NCBI RefSeq assembly: GCF_003627795.1
Contig: NZ_CP032684.1
Span: 3,387,001-3,451,000, forward strand
Direction: 5' to 3'
DNA: 64,000 nt
Source of the DNA: Rhizobium sp. CCGE531
GTDB lineage: Bacteria > Pseudomonadota > Alphaproteobacteria > Rhizobiales > Rhizobiaceae
In this document: one piece after another, positions 16,802-25,811 of the stretch
Position numbering within the stretch: position 1 is the stretch's first letter
Layout: each line of letters starts with the position of its first letter
Translations under genes and position numbers: made by a program
The notes under the pieces: model-generated
Seen by the model: only the letters and a program-made list of their open reading frames with translations
What the model was told of the DNA's origin: nothing
The model's database searches: none

Positions 16802-17722
16802 ATGTCTGAAGCAGAAGCACGGACGCCTGCCACTTCCCCGGAAAAAACCGAAAGACTGTTCTTCCTCGATATCAACGACGGACGAATTCTTTCCTCCGCC
16901 ATCGACGGCACCGACCTCAAGCTCATCATCCAGCGGCCGGGTCGCAGCCCGGACGGCATTCTCGTCGACAGCGAGAACGGCTGGATCTATTGGACGGAAA
17001 TGGGCACGGACTACAACGCCCATGACGGCTCCATCGAACGCATGGACCTCGACGGCGGTAACCACATCACCCTGATCCCGCCGGGCAGCACGCTTGTCAC
17101 GCCGAAGCAGATCCAGCTCGATCGCGATAATGGCAAGCTCTATTGGTGCGATCGCGAGGGCATGCGCGTCATGCGCGCCAATATCGACGGCAGCGACATT
17201 GAAACCCTGGTGCAGAACGGCGACAGCCCGGAAGATAGCGCCGATATCGAACGCTGGTGCGTCGGCATTGCCCTCGACCTGCCGCTCGGCCAGATCTACT
17301 GGACCCAAAAGGGACCACCGGACGCCGGCCTCGGCCGCATCTTCCGCGCCGGCATCAATATGCCGGCGGGAGAAACCGCCACCAGCCGCAGCGACATCGA
17401 AACATTGCTCGACAAGCTGCCGGAGCCGATCGACCTCGAACTCGATCTCGCCACCCGCACGGTCTACTGGACCGACCGCGGCAATCTTCCGCTAGGGAAT
17501 ACCGTCAACCGCGCCCAGATGGACGATATCGCCGCAACCTCGAAAGTCGTCCTCGAAGGCCTGGACGAAGGCATCGGCCTCTCGCTCGACCTACCGAACA
17601 ACCGCATGTTCTTCACCGACATCGGCGGCAACCTCTATTCGGCGAGCCTCGACGGCTCGGGCGAACGCGAGCTGCTGCACCATGCCGGCTCGTTCACCGG
17701 GATTGTCTACGCGGAGGTTTGA
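16802..17722 (+). CDS. YWTD (LDLR class B) beta-propeller protein
   Basis: This is a 306-residue protein of unknown function. It contains five or six YWTD-type blades: FFLD 20-23, YWTE 63-66, YWCD 114-117, YWTQ 166-169, YWTD 222-225 and FFTD 270-273, each after a GxI/GxL pattern with DLDG/NIDG/SLDG turns. The repeat set is near the six blades of a closed propeller. There is no signal peptide and the N-terminal 16 residues are polar and disordered-looking, so it is probably cytoplasmic. Bacterial homologues often sit with sugar-acid or lactone genes, but the ligand is not known. It diverges from a LacI gene. Confidence 0.85.
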   Translation: MSEAEARTPATSPEKTERLFFLDINDGRILSSAIDGTDLKLIIQRPGRSPDGILVDSENGWIYWTEMGTDYNAHDGSIERMDLDGGNHITLIPPGSTLVTPKQIQLDRDNGKLYWCDREGMRVMRANIDGSDIETLVQNGDSPEDSADIERWCVGIALDLPLGQIYWTQKGPPDAGLGRIFRAGINMPAGETATSRSDIETLLDKLPEPIDLELDLATRTVYWTDRGNLPLGNTVNRAQMDDIAATSKVVLEGLDEGIGLSLDLPNNRMFFTDIGGNLYSASLDGSGERELLHHAGSFTGIVYAEV

Positions 17723-17775
17723 GGTTTCCAAGACGCCTTACGCGGTGGGATTGTTTGGGTGGGCAGTGTGGCCGA

Positions 17776-17836
17776 CCCTCGTCCTTCGAGGGTCGCTCCT
17801 TCGGCAAGCTCAGTCGCTCCCACCTCAGAATGAGGG
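17776..17836 (+). repeat. Dispersed palindromic repeat, copy 1
   Basis: It begins CCCTCGTCCTTCGAGGG and ends CCTCAGAATGAGGG, with an inner CTCCTTCGGC stretch. It is a rhizobial intergenic palindrome, 61 bp long, and pairs in opposite orientation with copy 2 at 17911-17955. Confidence 0.75.
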
Positions 17837-17910
17837 CGGAAGGAATCCCGCCTCTGAGGCGATGATATAGAAGCCGCTTATGCTCAGCTGGGCTCGGCGG
17901 AAAAGGTTAG

Positions 17911-17955
17911 CCCTCACCCTGAGGAGGGTCCGAAGGACCCCTCGAAGGGCGAGGG
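17911..17955 (-). repeat. Dispersed palindromic repeat, copy 2 (inverted)
   Basis: Read on the minus strand it begins CCCTCGCCCTTCGAGGG and ends CTCAGGGTGAGGG. It is 45 bp long against 61 bp in copy 1. The two copies form an inverted pair between two converging genes and may act as a shared terminator. Confidence 0.75.
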
Positions 17956-17973
17956 CGGATGGATCTCGATTAA

Positions 17974-19554
17974 TTACCCGCGCACACCATCCAGCAGATG
18001 CGGCAGGCCCTTGACGCCATCGTCGCGCAATTCCCTAGGCAACAGCCCTTCCGGGAGATCCTGGTAGGAAACCGGGCGCAGGAAGCGGCGGATGGCGAGC
18101 GTGCCGACCGAAGTGGTGCGGCTGTCCGATGTTGCCGGAAAAGGTCCGCCATGCACCATGGCATGCGAGACTTCGACGCCGGTCGGCCAGCCATTGGCGA
18201 GGATGCGCCCAGCCTTGCGTTCCAGCACCGGCACCAGCTTGGCGGCCGTGGCATGGTCATCCGCTTCGATCTGCAAGGTCGCGGTCAGCTGACCCTCGAG
18301 CTTTTCCGCAACGGCGATCATCTGGTCGATGTCCTTGCAGCGAACGAGAAGGCTTGCCGCGCCGAAAACCTCGTGACCGAGGCGCTCGTCCGCCAGGAAC
18401 TGTTCGACGCCAGTCTCGAAGAAGATGCCGGGGCTGCGATTGACGCCTTCGGCCGGCGCGCCATGAGCGACGGTCTTGACCGCCTCATGCTCCGCCAATG
18501 CGGCAACGCCCTTGTCGAAGGCGGCGTGAATGCCCGGCGTCAGCATCGGTGCCGGCGCGCGGCCGGTCAGGACGTTGCTGGCAGCCTGGACAAAACGGTC
18601 GAGATCAGGGCTCTCGATCGCAAAAAGCAGGCCCGGATTGGTGCAGAACTGGCCGGCGCCGAGCGTCAGGGACTCGATGAAGCCCGTGCCGATCGCCTCC
18701 GCGCGCGCCGCAAGCGCTGCCGGGAAGAGGAAGACGGGGTTGACGCTGCTCATCTCGGCATAGATCGGGATCGGTTCCGGCCGTGCCGCAGCGATTGCGC
18801 CGAGCGCCATGCCGCCGCCGCGCGAGCCGGTGAAGCCGACGGCCTTGATGCGGGGATCGCGCACCAGCGCCGCACCGGTCTCGTTGGCGCCGGTCAGTAG
18901 CGAGAACGTGCCTTCCGGCAGGCCGCAAGCGGCAACGGCGGCGCGGATGGCGCGACCGACAAGCTCGCCCGTGCCCGGATGGGCCAGATGACCCTTGACG
19001 ACGACCGGGCAGCCGGCGGCAAGCGCCGAAGCCGTATCGCCGCCGGCAACCGAGAAGGCGAGCGGGAAATTGCTGGCGCCGAAGACGGCGACCGGACCGA
19101 GCGGGATCTGGCGTAGGCGCAGGTCCGGCCGCGGCAGCGGCTTGCGCTCCGGCAATGCCGGATCGACGCGCAGATCGAGCCACTCGCCGGAGCGGACCAC
19201 CTGAGCAAACAGCCGCAGCTGGCCGACGGTGCGGCCGCGCTCGCCCTGCAGACGCGCCGCCGGCAGGCCGGTTTCTTCCGTCGCCCGCTCTATCAGCGCA
19301 TCGCCGATGCCAATGATGTTGTCGGCAATTTTTTCGAGGAATGCCGCGCGCTGCTCCGGGCTCGTCGCGCGGTAGACGTCGAATGCCTGCGCCGCCAATT
19401 CGCAAGCCCTTGCCACCTCGGCCTCGCCGGCAACCGCAAAGGCCGGTTCCAGATTTGCGCCGGTTGCCGGGTTGACGGCGCGCGCGGTTCTGTTGCCGCC
19501 GGTGGAATCTGAGCCGATCAGCAGATCGCCGCGAATCTCGAAAGACTGTGTCAT
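17974..19554 (-). CDS. Alpha-ketoglutaric semialdehyde (2,5-dioxovalerate) dehydrogenase
   Basis: This 526-residue NAD(P)-dependent aldehyde dehydrogenase likely oxidises 2-oxoglutarate semialdehyde to 2-oxoglutarate, the last step of several pentose, sugar-acid and hydroxyproline routes. Seen: the [31 protein letters not shown] nucleotide region, the YAEMSSVNP segment with the catalytic glutamate, and [10 protein letters not shown] with the catalytic cysteine at about residue 305. This GQFCTNPG form separates the KGSADH family from other aldehyde dehydrogenases. It is a single gene. Which upstream pathway feeds it is not shown. Confidence 0.88.
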   Translation of the reverse strand: MTQSFEIRGDLLIGSDSTGGNRTARAVNPATGANLEPAFAVAGEAEVARACELAAQAFDVYRATSPEQRAAFLEKIADNIIGIGDALIERATEETGLPAARLQGERGRTVGQLRLFAQVVRSGEWLDLRVDPALPERKPLPRPDLRLRQIPLGPVAVFGASNFPLAFSVAGGDTASALAAGCPVVVKGHLAHPGTGELVGRAIRAAVAACGLPEGTFSLLTGANETGAALVRDPRIKAVGFTGSRGGGMALGAIAAARPEPIPIYAEMSSVNPVFLFPAALAARAEAIGTGFIESLTLGAGQFCTNPGLLFAIESPDLDRFVQAASNVLTGRAPAPMLTPGIHAAFDKGVAALAEHEAVKTVAHGAPAEGVNRSPGIFFETGVEQFLADERLGHEVFGAASLLVRCKDIDQMIAVAEKLEGQLTATLQIEADDHATAAKLVPVLERKAGRILANGWPTGVEVSHAMVHGGPFPATSDSRTTSVGTLAIRRFLRPVSYQDLPEGLLPRELRDDGVKGLPHLLDGVRG

Positions 19555-19630
19555 GGGTATTCCTTGATGATGTCGGAGCGCGAAGCTCTGCGCTCTCTAA
19601 GGCAGATAGCAGGATGGGATGACAGATGTA

Positions 19631-19648
19631 AGATGATAATCGTCATCT
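19631..19648. promoter_or_regulatory. Inverted repeat AGATGA-N6-TCATCT upstream of the dehydrogenase
   Basis: It lies 77 bp before the start of the semialdehyde dehydrogenase gene, in the gap it shares with the divergent channel gene. Symmetric ATGAT-type sites are typical of FadR-type GntR regulators. The cognate regulator is not next to it. Confidence 0.4.
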
Positions 19649-19779
19649 AATTATCAAGGTACAAGCCCTGAGATCAAGGTGTCAGCGCCAAATAGTCATA
19701 CTTTATCTGCGTATGGCGCTACGGCCTCTTTCGTGCCAATTTAGCGGCCATCCGAAAGATCGAGTGCGGCCAAGTCCCT

Positions 19780-21297
19780 ATGTCCATTGCGCTTCTTGGT
19801 GATCCGATCGTCCAGTTCTGTATCCTGGTCGTCATCGGCACTTTTATCAGCCGCATCATGCTGCGCCATCAGCGCGCAGGGCGGCTCATCGGCCAGATCG
19901 TCTTCTTCACCTCGCTGACAGTGCTTTTGCTCTATCACGGCATCGTCCCCTATGAGCCGAGCCCGCCGCAGGATTCGGTGACGCTGCGTACCTTCACCGG
20001 TTTTGCCAAGATCGTCTGGTGGATCAATGGCGCCTGGGTGCTGATAGCCTGCGTGCGGCTGTTCCTGATCTTCGAGCGCAAGCCCCGCGAGGGCCGGCTG
20101 CTGCAGGATCTGATCGTCGGCATTATCTATCTCGGCGCCATTCTCTCCATCGTCGGCGATGTCTTCAGTGTCCCGATCGGCACGTTGATCGCGACATCAG
20201 GCGTGTTCGCCATCATTCTTGGTCTCGCCCTACAGAGCACCTTGAGCGACGTCTTTTCCGGCATCGCGCTCAATCTCGGCCGCCCCTATACCGTCGGCGA
20301 CTGGATCGTCGTCGACAACGATATCCAGGGCCGCGTCGTCGAAACGAACTGGCGGGCGACATATCTCTTGAGCGGCACCAACGATCTTGTCGTCATTCCC
20401 AACAGCGTCCTCGCAAAGACACGGCTCACCAACCTTTCGTCGCCCGAAGAGAGCCACGGCGCAACGGTGACGGTACGCATTCAGCCGACTGTTCTGCCGC
20501 GCATCATCGCCGACGTGATGCAGAACGTGCTGATCAGCTGCAACTCGATCGAGAAGATGCCGGAGCCCAGCGTCGCCATCAATTCCATCGATGGGCAGGC
20601 GATCGAGCTGCAGCTTTCGTTCCGCGTGCGCGACATGTCGCTGACGATGGCGGCGAAGAACGAAATCTACGATCTGCTCTACCGCCATTCGAAGGCGGCC
20701 GGCCTGAAATTTGCCGGGCCGCCCGGCACGATCACGATCGAGGCGGAGCATGGCGCAGAGCCATCGGCAGAGCAGCAGCAACACGCGCCGGGCACCCCAT
20801 GGCGGCTTATCAGCAACATCCCCCTGTTCTCCTCGCTGACGGAGGATGAGAAGGAACATCTGGCTTCGCACATGCAGCGCCGCACCTATCGCAAGGACGC
20901 GGTGATCGCCGAACAGGATGCCCAGCTGCGCTCGCTCACCATCGTCCGCTCGGGTGTCGTCAGCATCACCCGCCGCGAAGGACGCCGGCAGATCGAACTG
21001 ACGCGCCTCGCGCCAGGCGACTATTTCGGTGAAAACGGCCTTTTGATGGGATCGGGCGAAGTCGGAACCGTTCGCGCCCTGACTTTCGTCGTCACCTATG
21101 AAATTGGCGAGGATTGCCTGTCGCCCCTATTGCACGACAGACCCGCGCTCGCAGAGGAACTCGGCGCCATCATGGCCAAGCGCATCGACGCGGAGCGCCA
21201 CCTGTTTGCCAATGCCGATATGCTGGTCAACGGCTCGCCCGTCAGCACGCTGAGCTCACGCATCAAGCATCTGTTCCAGCTGCAGCAGCACGACTAA
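19780..21297 (+). CDS. MscS-family channel with C-terminal cyclic-nucleotide-binding-like domain
   Basis: The 505-residue protein has four N-terminal membrane helices (about 8-28, 38-57, 80-100, 108-128), then the MscS pore helix and beta domain (VFAIILGLALQSTLSDVFSGIALNLGRPYTVGDWI, about 140-190). The C-terminal third (about 355-475) is a CNB fold with PGDYFGENGLL. This combination defines the bacterial cyclic nucleotide-gated channel subfamily of MscS. The phosphate-binding arginine of CRP-like domains (E-R-S-A-W-V-R) is replaced here (G-E-V-G-T-V-R), so cAMP binding is doubtful. Its stop overlaps that of the converging peptidase gene by 3 bp. Confidence 0.9.
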   Translation: MSIALLGDPIVQFCILVVIGTFISRIMLRHQRAGRLIGQIVFFTSLTVLLLYHGIVPYEPSPPQDSVTLRTFTGFAKIVWWINGAWVLIACVRLFLIFERKPREGRLLQDLIVGIIYLGAILSIVGDVFSVPIGTLIATSGVFAIILGLALQSTLSDVFSGIALNLGRPYTVGDWIVVDNDIQGRVVETNWRATYLLSGTNDLVVIPNSVLAKTRLTNLSSPEESHGATVTVRIQPTVLPRIIADVMQNVLISCNSIEKMPEPSVAINSIDGQAIELQLSFRVRDMSLTMAAKNEIYDLLYRHSKAAGLKFAGPPGTITIEAEHGAEPSAEQQQHAPGTPWRLISNIPLFSSLTEDEKEHLASHMQRRTYRKDAVIAEQDAQLRSLTIVRSGVVSITRREGRRQIELTRLAPGDYFGENGLLMGSGEVGTVRALTFVVTYEIGEDCLSPLLHDRPALAEELGAIMAKRIDAERHLFANADMLVNGSPVSTLSSRIKHLFQLQQHD

Positions 21298-22829
21298 TTC
21301 GATTTTGCCGCCGGCGCTGCCTGAACCTGCCGGGCATAAAAGGCCCTTGCATCCATGGTGAACTGCTCGCGTGACGTCGGCCGCGTGTAGAACATGTGAC
21401 CGCCGCGATAGAGCTTCAGCGCCACGCGACCGGCAAGGGTCTGCGGCAAGTGGTCGAGCACATATTTGTTGACGCCGAAGGGAATGATGAGATCGCTGTA
21501 ACCCTGCCCTACCAGAACCCGGAAGGATGGCGACAGCGACAGCAGCTCCTTGAGATCGTCGGCGGCACCGGCGGTCACGCGCGAGCCGCCGTTCCGCCCG
21601 CCCCATTTCCACTCCCTGTTCACGGTTTCAGACAGCAGCGTGTAGGTCATGTCGGTGTGGAAGCCCAGCTCATCGCGGGCATAGCTCGAAAAGGCGCCGC
21701 CATAGGCGCGGACGAAACCGTCGAGAACCGGATCGCCACCGTGCTCCGCCTCCGATTGCGGATAAGGATCCGGTGCCAGGAAGGAGGCGTCATAGGCACT
21801 CGCCACATCCGCGCCGTTCCCATCGGAATGCTTGCGGTAGACTTGACTGAGAAAGCCCTGGTTCTTGGCGACGACATCTTCGGGAATGCCGGTCAGCTTC
21901 GCCAGACGACCATAGAAGGCCCGGCCGTTATCGCCCGACGGCGGCTGCCCGGCAAGAACAGGCAGATATTCATTCAAGGCGAAGGCCTGGGCATCCTGGA
22001 CCGCTTTCTCGCTGAAGGCATTTTGCCGTTCCAGCTCGGCGGCCGCCAGGGAAGGCAGCTCCAGGGCAGCGCCGAGCGCATCTCCACTATCGCCGAAGAC
22101 GAATCGGCCCTCCAGCAGGGGCGAAAGCATGACGATTCCGGAGATCAGAATGCCCTGATCCCCGCGCAGGCTGTTGGCGACCTTGACCGAGCGAAGGCCG
22201 CCATAGCTTTCGCCGAGAATATACTTCGGCGACGCGGCTCGACCGTTATGGCTGACGTAAAGAGCAATCGCTTTGGCCAAGCTTTCGGCATCGCTGCTCA
22301 CGCTATAGAAATCATTCTGGTCATCAGGCTTCACCGTCCGGCTCCAGCCGGTACCGATCGGGTCGATCAATACGAGATCGGTGAATTCGAGCCAGCTTTG
22401 CGGATTGTCGACCAGCCTGGCATTGGCGCCATCGCGGCCATCCGGACCAAAATCGACAATGCGCGGGCCGACGAGCCCGAGATTGAGGAAGGCTGAAGCC
22501 GCGCCCGGCCCACCGTTGAACACGAAGGTCACGGGCCGGTTCGCATCGCGGTTCTTCGCGGCATAGGCGGTGTAGAAGATTGCCGCACTGCGCTGGCCGT
22601 CCTGACCGAAGAGATCGAGCGTCCCGGCCGTTGCCGTATAGGGAATGGTCTTGCCATACGCATTGAGCACGTGGTCGCTTGCGGCATCCGCCGGCAGGAG
22701 CGAGAGGACGCTACCGCCACCAGTAGATGCGCCGGCGCCATGACCTTGCTCGGGTGGCGCGGCGGATGCCGTCGCGGATATCAGCGAAAGAGCCAACACC
22801 AGGCAAGGAACCATCTGGCGAAAAGACAT
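21294..22829 (-). CDS. Exported S10-family serine carboxypeptidase
   Basis: The 511-residue protein has a Sec signal (VPCLVLALSLISATASA, about 6-22). The longest frame begins at 22901, but ATG 22829 follows GGAGG and starts directly at the signal peptide. S10 motifs are all present: oxyanion FNGGPGAAS (about 130), nucleophile in ILGESYGG (about 215), aspartate in VGQGYSDLIIPF and histidine in YRGGHMFYTR near the end. It probably trims peptides in the periplasm. Such enzymes are uncommon in bacteria but recurrent in rhizobia. It is a single gene. Confidence 0.9.
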   Translation of the reverse strand: MSFRQMVPCLVLALSLISATASAAPPEQGHGAGASTGGGSVLSLLPADAASDHVLNAYGKTIPYTATAGTLDLFGQDGQRSAAIFYTAYAAKNRDANRPVTFVFNGGPGAASAFLNLGLVGPRIVDFGPDGRDGANARLVDNPQSWLEFTDLVLIDPIGTGWSRTVKPDDQNDFYSVSSDAESLAKAIALYVSHNGRAASPKYILGESYGGLRSVKVANSLRGDQGILISGIVMLSPLLEGRFVFGDSGDALGAALELPSLAAAELERQNAFSEKAVQDAQAFALNEYLPVLAGQPPSGDNGRAFYGRLAKLTGIPEDVVAKNQGFLSQVYRKHSDGNGADVASAYDASFLAPDPYPQSEAEHGGDPVLDGFVRAYGGAFSSYARDELGFHTDMTYTLLSETVNREWKWGGRNGGSRVTAGAADDLKELLSLSPSFRVLVGQGYSDLIIPFGVNKYVLDHLPQTLAGRVALKLYRGGHMFYTRPTSREQFTMDARAFYARQVQAAPAAKSN

Positions 22830-23043
22830 GAAATCGTATCCTCCAAAGGTTCGTCGCATAGAGCTTGTTGCCGGCGATACTATGTCATGGAACATGCTCA
22901 CCGAAACTCAAGAGATGTTGATCGACGGATCATCGATCTCTGCTTTTTGAGGGAAGACGCTCTTGAGGGCCTATCGGCCATTTGCCAAGGTGCCTTACAG
23001 CACCGGGGTCATAGGCCGCTAAAAATTCGCAAGGAATTCGACG

Positions 23044-23775
23044 ATGAAACAGGATATCGAAATCAAGACAGCCGACGGGACTGCCAAGGCCGCCCTCTTC
23101 CGCCCCGGCAACGGCGCTTCCTCCGAACATGGCGTGATCCTTTATATGGATGCCATGGGTCCCCGCGCTTCGCTTGACGGCATGGCGCAGCGGCTGGCGG
23201 ATGCGGGCCATATCGTGCTGCTTCCCGATCTCTTCTATCGCTTTGGCGCTTACGGCCCCTTCGATGGCAGTGCCTTCGGCAATCCGGCATCCCGCGAGAC
23301 GATCATGACGATGCTGCGCGGCACGACACAGGAAATGACCAGGAACGACAGCGCCGCCTTCCTCGATGCGCTGTCGGCCGCCGGCGCCAGGGATCCGGCC
23401 GGCGTGGTCGGCTATTGCATGGGCGGAGGCCGCGCCCTGACAGCCGCTGCCGCCTATCCCGATCGCATCACGGCAGCCGCGAGCTTCCATGGCGGCAATC
23501 TTGCCAGCGAGGCGGACGACAGCCCACATCGTCTTGCCGCCAATCTCAAGGCGCGCGTCTATGTTGGTGTCGCAGGCGTCGACAACAGCTTTCCGCCGGA
23601 GCAATCGGCTCGCCTCGCCGAGGCGCTGCGCACCGGCGGGGTGGATCACACCATCGAAAATTATGTCGGCATGGCGCATGGATGGACGGTGCCGGATCAT
23701 GGCGCCTATGACGAGATCGGCGCCGAAAGGCATTGGAAACGACTGCTGAACCTGTTCGCCGAGGCTTTCGCCTAA
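23044..23775 (+). CDS. Dienelactone hydrolase family protein
   Basis: The 243-residue alpha/beta hydrolase has a cysteine nucleophile C125 in GYCMGGG, aspartate in GVAGVDNSFPPE (about 180) and histidine in GMAHGWTVPD (about 214). These are the DLH triad positions. Classical members open dienelactone in halocatechol breakdown, but many act on other lactones or esters. It is a single gene with a terminator after it; the substrate is not known. Confidence 0.88.
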   Translation: MKQDIEIKTADGTAKAALFRPGNGASSEHGVILYMDAMGPRASLDGMAQRLADAGHIVLLPDLFYRFGAYGPFDGSAFGNPASRETIMTMLRGTTQEMTRNDSAAFLDALSAAGARDPAGVVGYCMGGGRALTAAAAYPDRITAAASFHGGNLASEADDSPHRLAANLKARVYVGVAGVDNSFPPEQSARLAEALRTGGVDHTIENYVGMAHGWTVPDHGAYDEIGAERHWKRLLNLFAEAFA

Positions 23776-23787
23776 CAACTCATATCG

Positions 23788-23825
23788 ACATCCCGTTGCC
23801 GCGCAGGACAGCGGGATGTTTTCCT
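23788..23825 (+). terminator. Terminator of the dienelactone hydrolase gene
   Basis: ACATCCCG (23788-23795) and CGGGATGT (23812-23819) pair around a 16-base loop, followed by TTTTCC, 12 bp after the stop. Confidence 0.75.
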
Positions 23826-23856
23826 TCCGATCGGCCGCAGGGCAAACCGCGCCAGA

Positions 23857-24561
23857 TCAGAACTTGATCCGGTCGATGCTGGTCAGCGTCGTTTTCTGCG
23901 AGACACCGGGCGCGTTGACCATGTGCCAGGCCACATATTGCTCGCCGTAGAGCTCGGTGGACGACATGCCGTCGACGGGCAGCACGATATTCATGCCGTT
24001 GAGCGCTGCGTCTGTTGCCGTATCGAGCACCGCACCTTCCGAGGCCGTGCCGGTCACGATGATGGTCTTGATGCCCTTGTCGGAGAGAATGCCGCGCAGA
24101 TTGGTGCCGATGAACTTATCCGCCCCGGATTTGACGACCGGCTCGCTTGCCAAAGGTGCCAGCGCGGTCGCGATATCCTGCGCCTGGCCAGTACCCGCCA
24201 GACTGAAAACGACGAGCATCTCCTTGGCGCGGGCCTGATCGAGCAGGGTTTTCACCTTGGGCACGGAGGCGAGGCAGCGCGGTTTGGTATTCTTGTTGCA
24301 CGGTCCCTTGGTCGGATCCTGCGCGCCGTTGAAATCGAGGATCAACAGCGCCGTCATCTTCGGATCGACCGTAACCTGCTTCAGCTCCGGCGGTGCCGGC
24401 GGCTTCACATTCTGCCAGTCGTCGATAATCGTTTGCGCTGCCGCAGCTGACGGAAAAGCGACGCTGAAACCCGCACAAAGAACCGCAAAACCTGCGCACA
24501 ACGCAAAGCTTGCCCTGCCTATCGCGCTGCCTTCATATCGAAGTCCATTGCTCTTCCGCAT
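23857..24561 (-). CDS. Exported isochorismatase-fold protein lacking the catalytic cysteine
   Basis: The 234-residue protein carries a Sec signal (about 15-43, ending AAAAQT), which is unusual for this mostly cytoplasmic family. The core fold is seen in LLILDFNGAQ (catalytic aspartate), VVKSGADKFIGTNL (catalytic lysine at VVK) and IIVTGTASEGAVLDTATDA. In active members this last stretch is GxATxxCVxxTA; here alanine stands at the cysteine position. The mature protein has only two cysteines, in CNKNTKPRC, well before. So it is probably not a standard cysteine hydrolase and may bind a ligand. It diverges from a solute-binding protein gene. Confidence 0.8.
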   Translation of the reverse strand: MRKSNGLRYEGSAIGRASFALCAGFAVLCAGFSVAFPSAAAAQTIIDDWQNVKPPAPPELKQVTVDPKMTALLILDFNGAQDPTKGPCNKNTKPRCLASVPKVKTLLDQARAKEMLVVFSLAGTGQAQDIATALAPLASEPVVKSGADKFIGTNLRGILSDKGIKTIIVTGTASEGAVLDTATDAALNGMNIVLPVDGMSSTELYGEQYVAWHMVNAPGVSQKTTLTSIDRIKF

Positions 24562-24737
24562 CTACGTCCCTATGGGTTTGACGATGGTGCAGGATTGATA
24601 GGCCAGAAACTGCGCGAGCGTAACGAAACTCTTCGTGATGGTCTGCCGGGGCAATCCGCCGTTGACAAAAGCCCGACAGCCCATAATCTGCGCCTAAGCC
24701 CTTGCGATTGCCTATTTTTCTTTCGGAGATCGGGATC

Positions 24738-25628
24738 ATGCCGGCAAATTGCATGAGACGACTGGTTCTGGCAGGTATTGTCCTCGGGATATCCGTCTGC
24801 ACGGCCGCCGCCGCACAGACGCTCGACCTCATCGCCCAAAAAGGCACGATCCGTATCGGCTATATCAGCGACGAAGAACCATTCTCCTTCAAGAAGAAGG
24901 ATGGCAACCCGACGGGCTATGCGATTGATCTCTGCGGCAAGATAGCCGATGCTGTCGGACGCAAGGTCGCCAATTTGAAGCACGATTACGTGCAAACCAC
25001 GCTCGGGGACGGCTTCGATGCGGTAAAGAGCGGCCAGATCGACCTTCTCTGTGGTGCCCTGACCATCAGTCTTGGCCGGCGCCAAAACGTCGACTTCTCG
25101 CAACCGATCTTCATCACCGGCGCCAGCGCCCTGCTGCGCAAGGATTCACCCGATTATCTGATGGCTCTGTTCCTCGACAAGCGGCTGGCGCAGGTCTCCG
25201 CCAAGCCGGCGCCTGCGACGAGCACGATCGGCGTTCGCGCCGACACGACAACGGGCGCAACGCTACGCGATGCACTGGGTTCCGACGTGCCGAAGACTCG
25301 CATCACCGATTTCGCCACGCATCAGGATGGCTTGAATGCGCTCGAAAACCACAAGATCGACGCCTATTTCGCCGATCGCGCCCTGCTCTTCGATCTGGCA
25401 TCGCATGCCCGCACCCCTTCCGCGCTTGCCATCGGCAATCGTCTGTTCACGCACGAGCCCTATGGCATCGCGCTCCGGCAAGACGATTCCAGCTTCCGCC
25501 TCCTCGTCGATCAGGCGCTGACCGAGACCTACCGATCGGATGATTTCGCCAAATTGCTGACGACCTATTTCGGCGAAGAAGGCCCGATCCTGCGTCGCGA
25601 GATCATGATGCAATCCATCCCGCAATAA
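24738..25628 (+). CDS. Periplasmic amino-acid-type ABC solute-binding protein
   Basis: The 296-residue family-3 binding protein has a signal peptide (MRRLVLAGIVLGISVCTAAAAQT, start ATG 24738 after CGGAGA) and the class features GTIRIGYISDEEPFSF, GYAIDLCGKIADA, GQIDLLCGALTISLGRRQNVDFSQP and GIALRQDD. No permease or ATPase gene follows, so it is an orphan binding protein that must share a transporter or act as a receptor. It is followed by the FAD/GcvT oxidoreductase 183 bp on. Confidence 0.88.
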   Translation: MPANCMRRLVLAGIVLGISVCTAAAAQTLDLIAQKGTIRIGYISDEEPFSFKKKDGNPTGYAIDLCGKIADAVGRKVANLKHDYVQTTLGDGFDAVKSGQIDLLCGALTISLGRRQNVDFSQPIFITGASALLRKDSPDYLMALFLDKRLAQVSAKPAPATSTIGVRADTTTGATLRDALGSDVPKTRITDFATHQDGLNALENHKIDAYFADRALLFDLASHARTPSALAIGNRLFTHEPYGIALRQDDSSFRLLVDQALTETYRSDDFAKLLTTYFGEEGPILRREIMMQSIPQ

Positions 25629-25811
25629 ACCGCACTGGAAGCGATGCCGTCGCCTTTGCGACATGATCACCGGCGATTGTCAACGCGGCTTCTCGGTGGG
25701 GGACGGCATTGCGGTGGTCGTGCAAGCATCTTGAATATGTCGTAGACAGGCTCTGGTCGTCGTCGCACACATCATAAAATCCGTCTCCAGTATCAATCAG
25801 GGTCGCACGCA

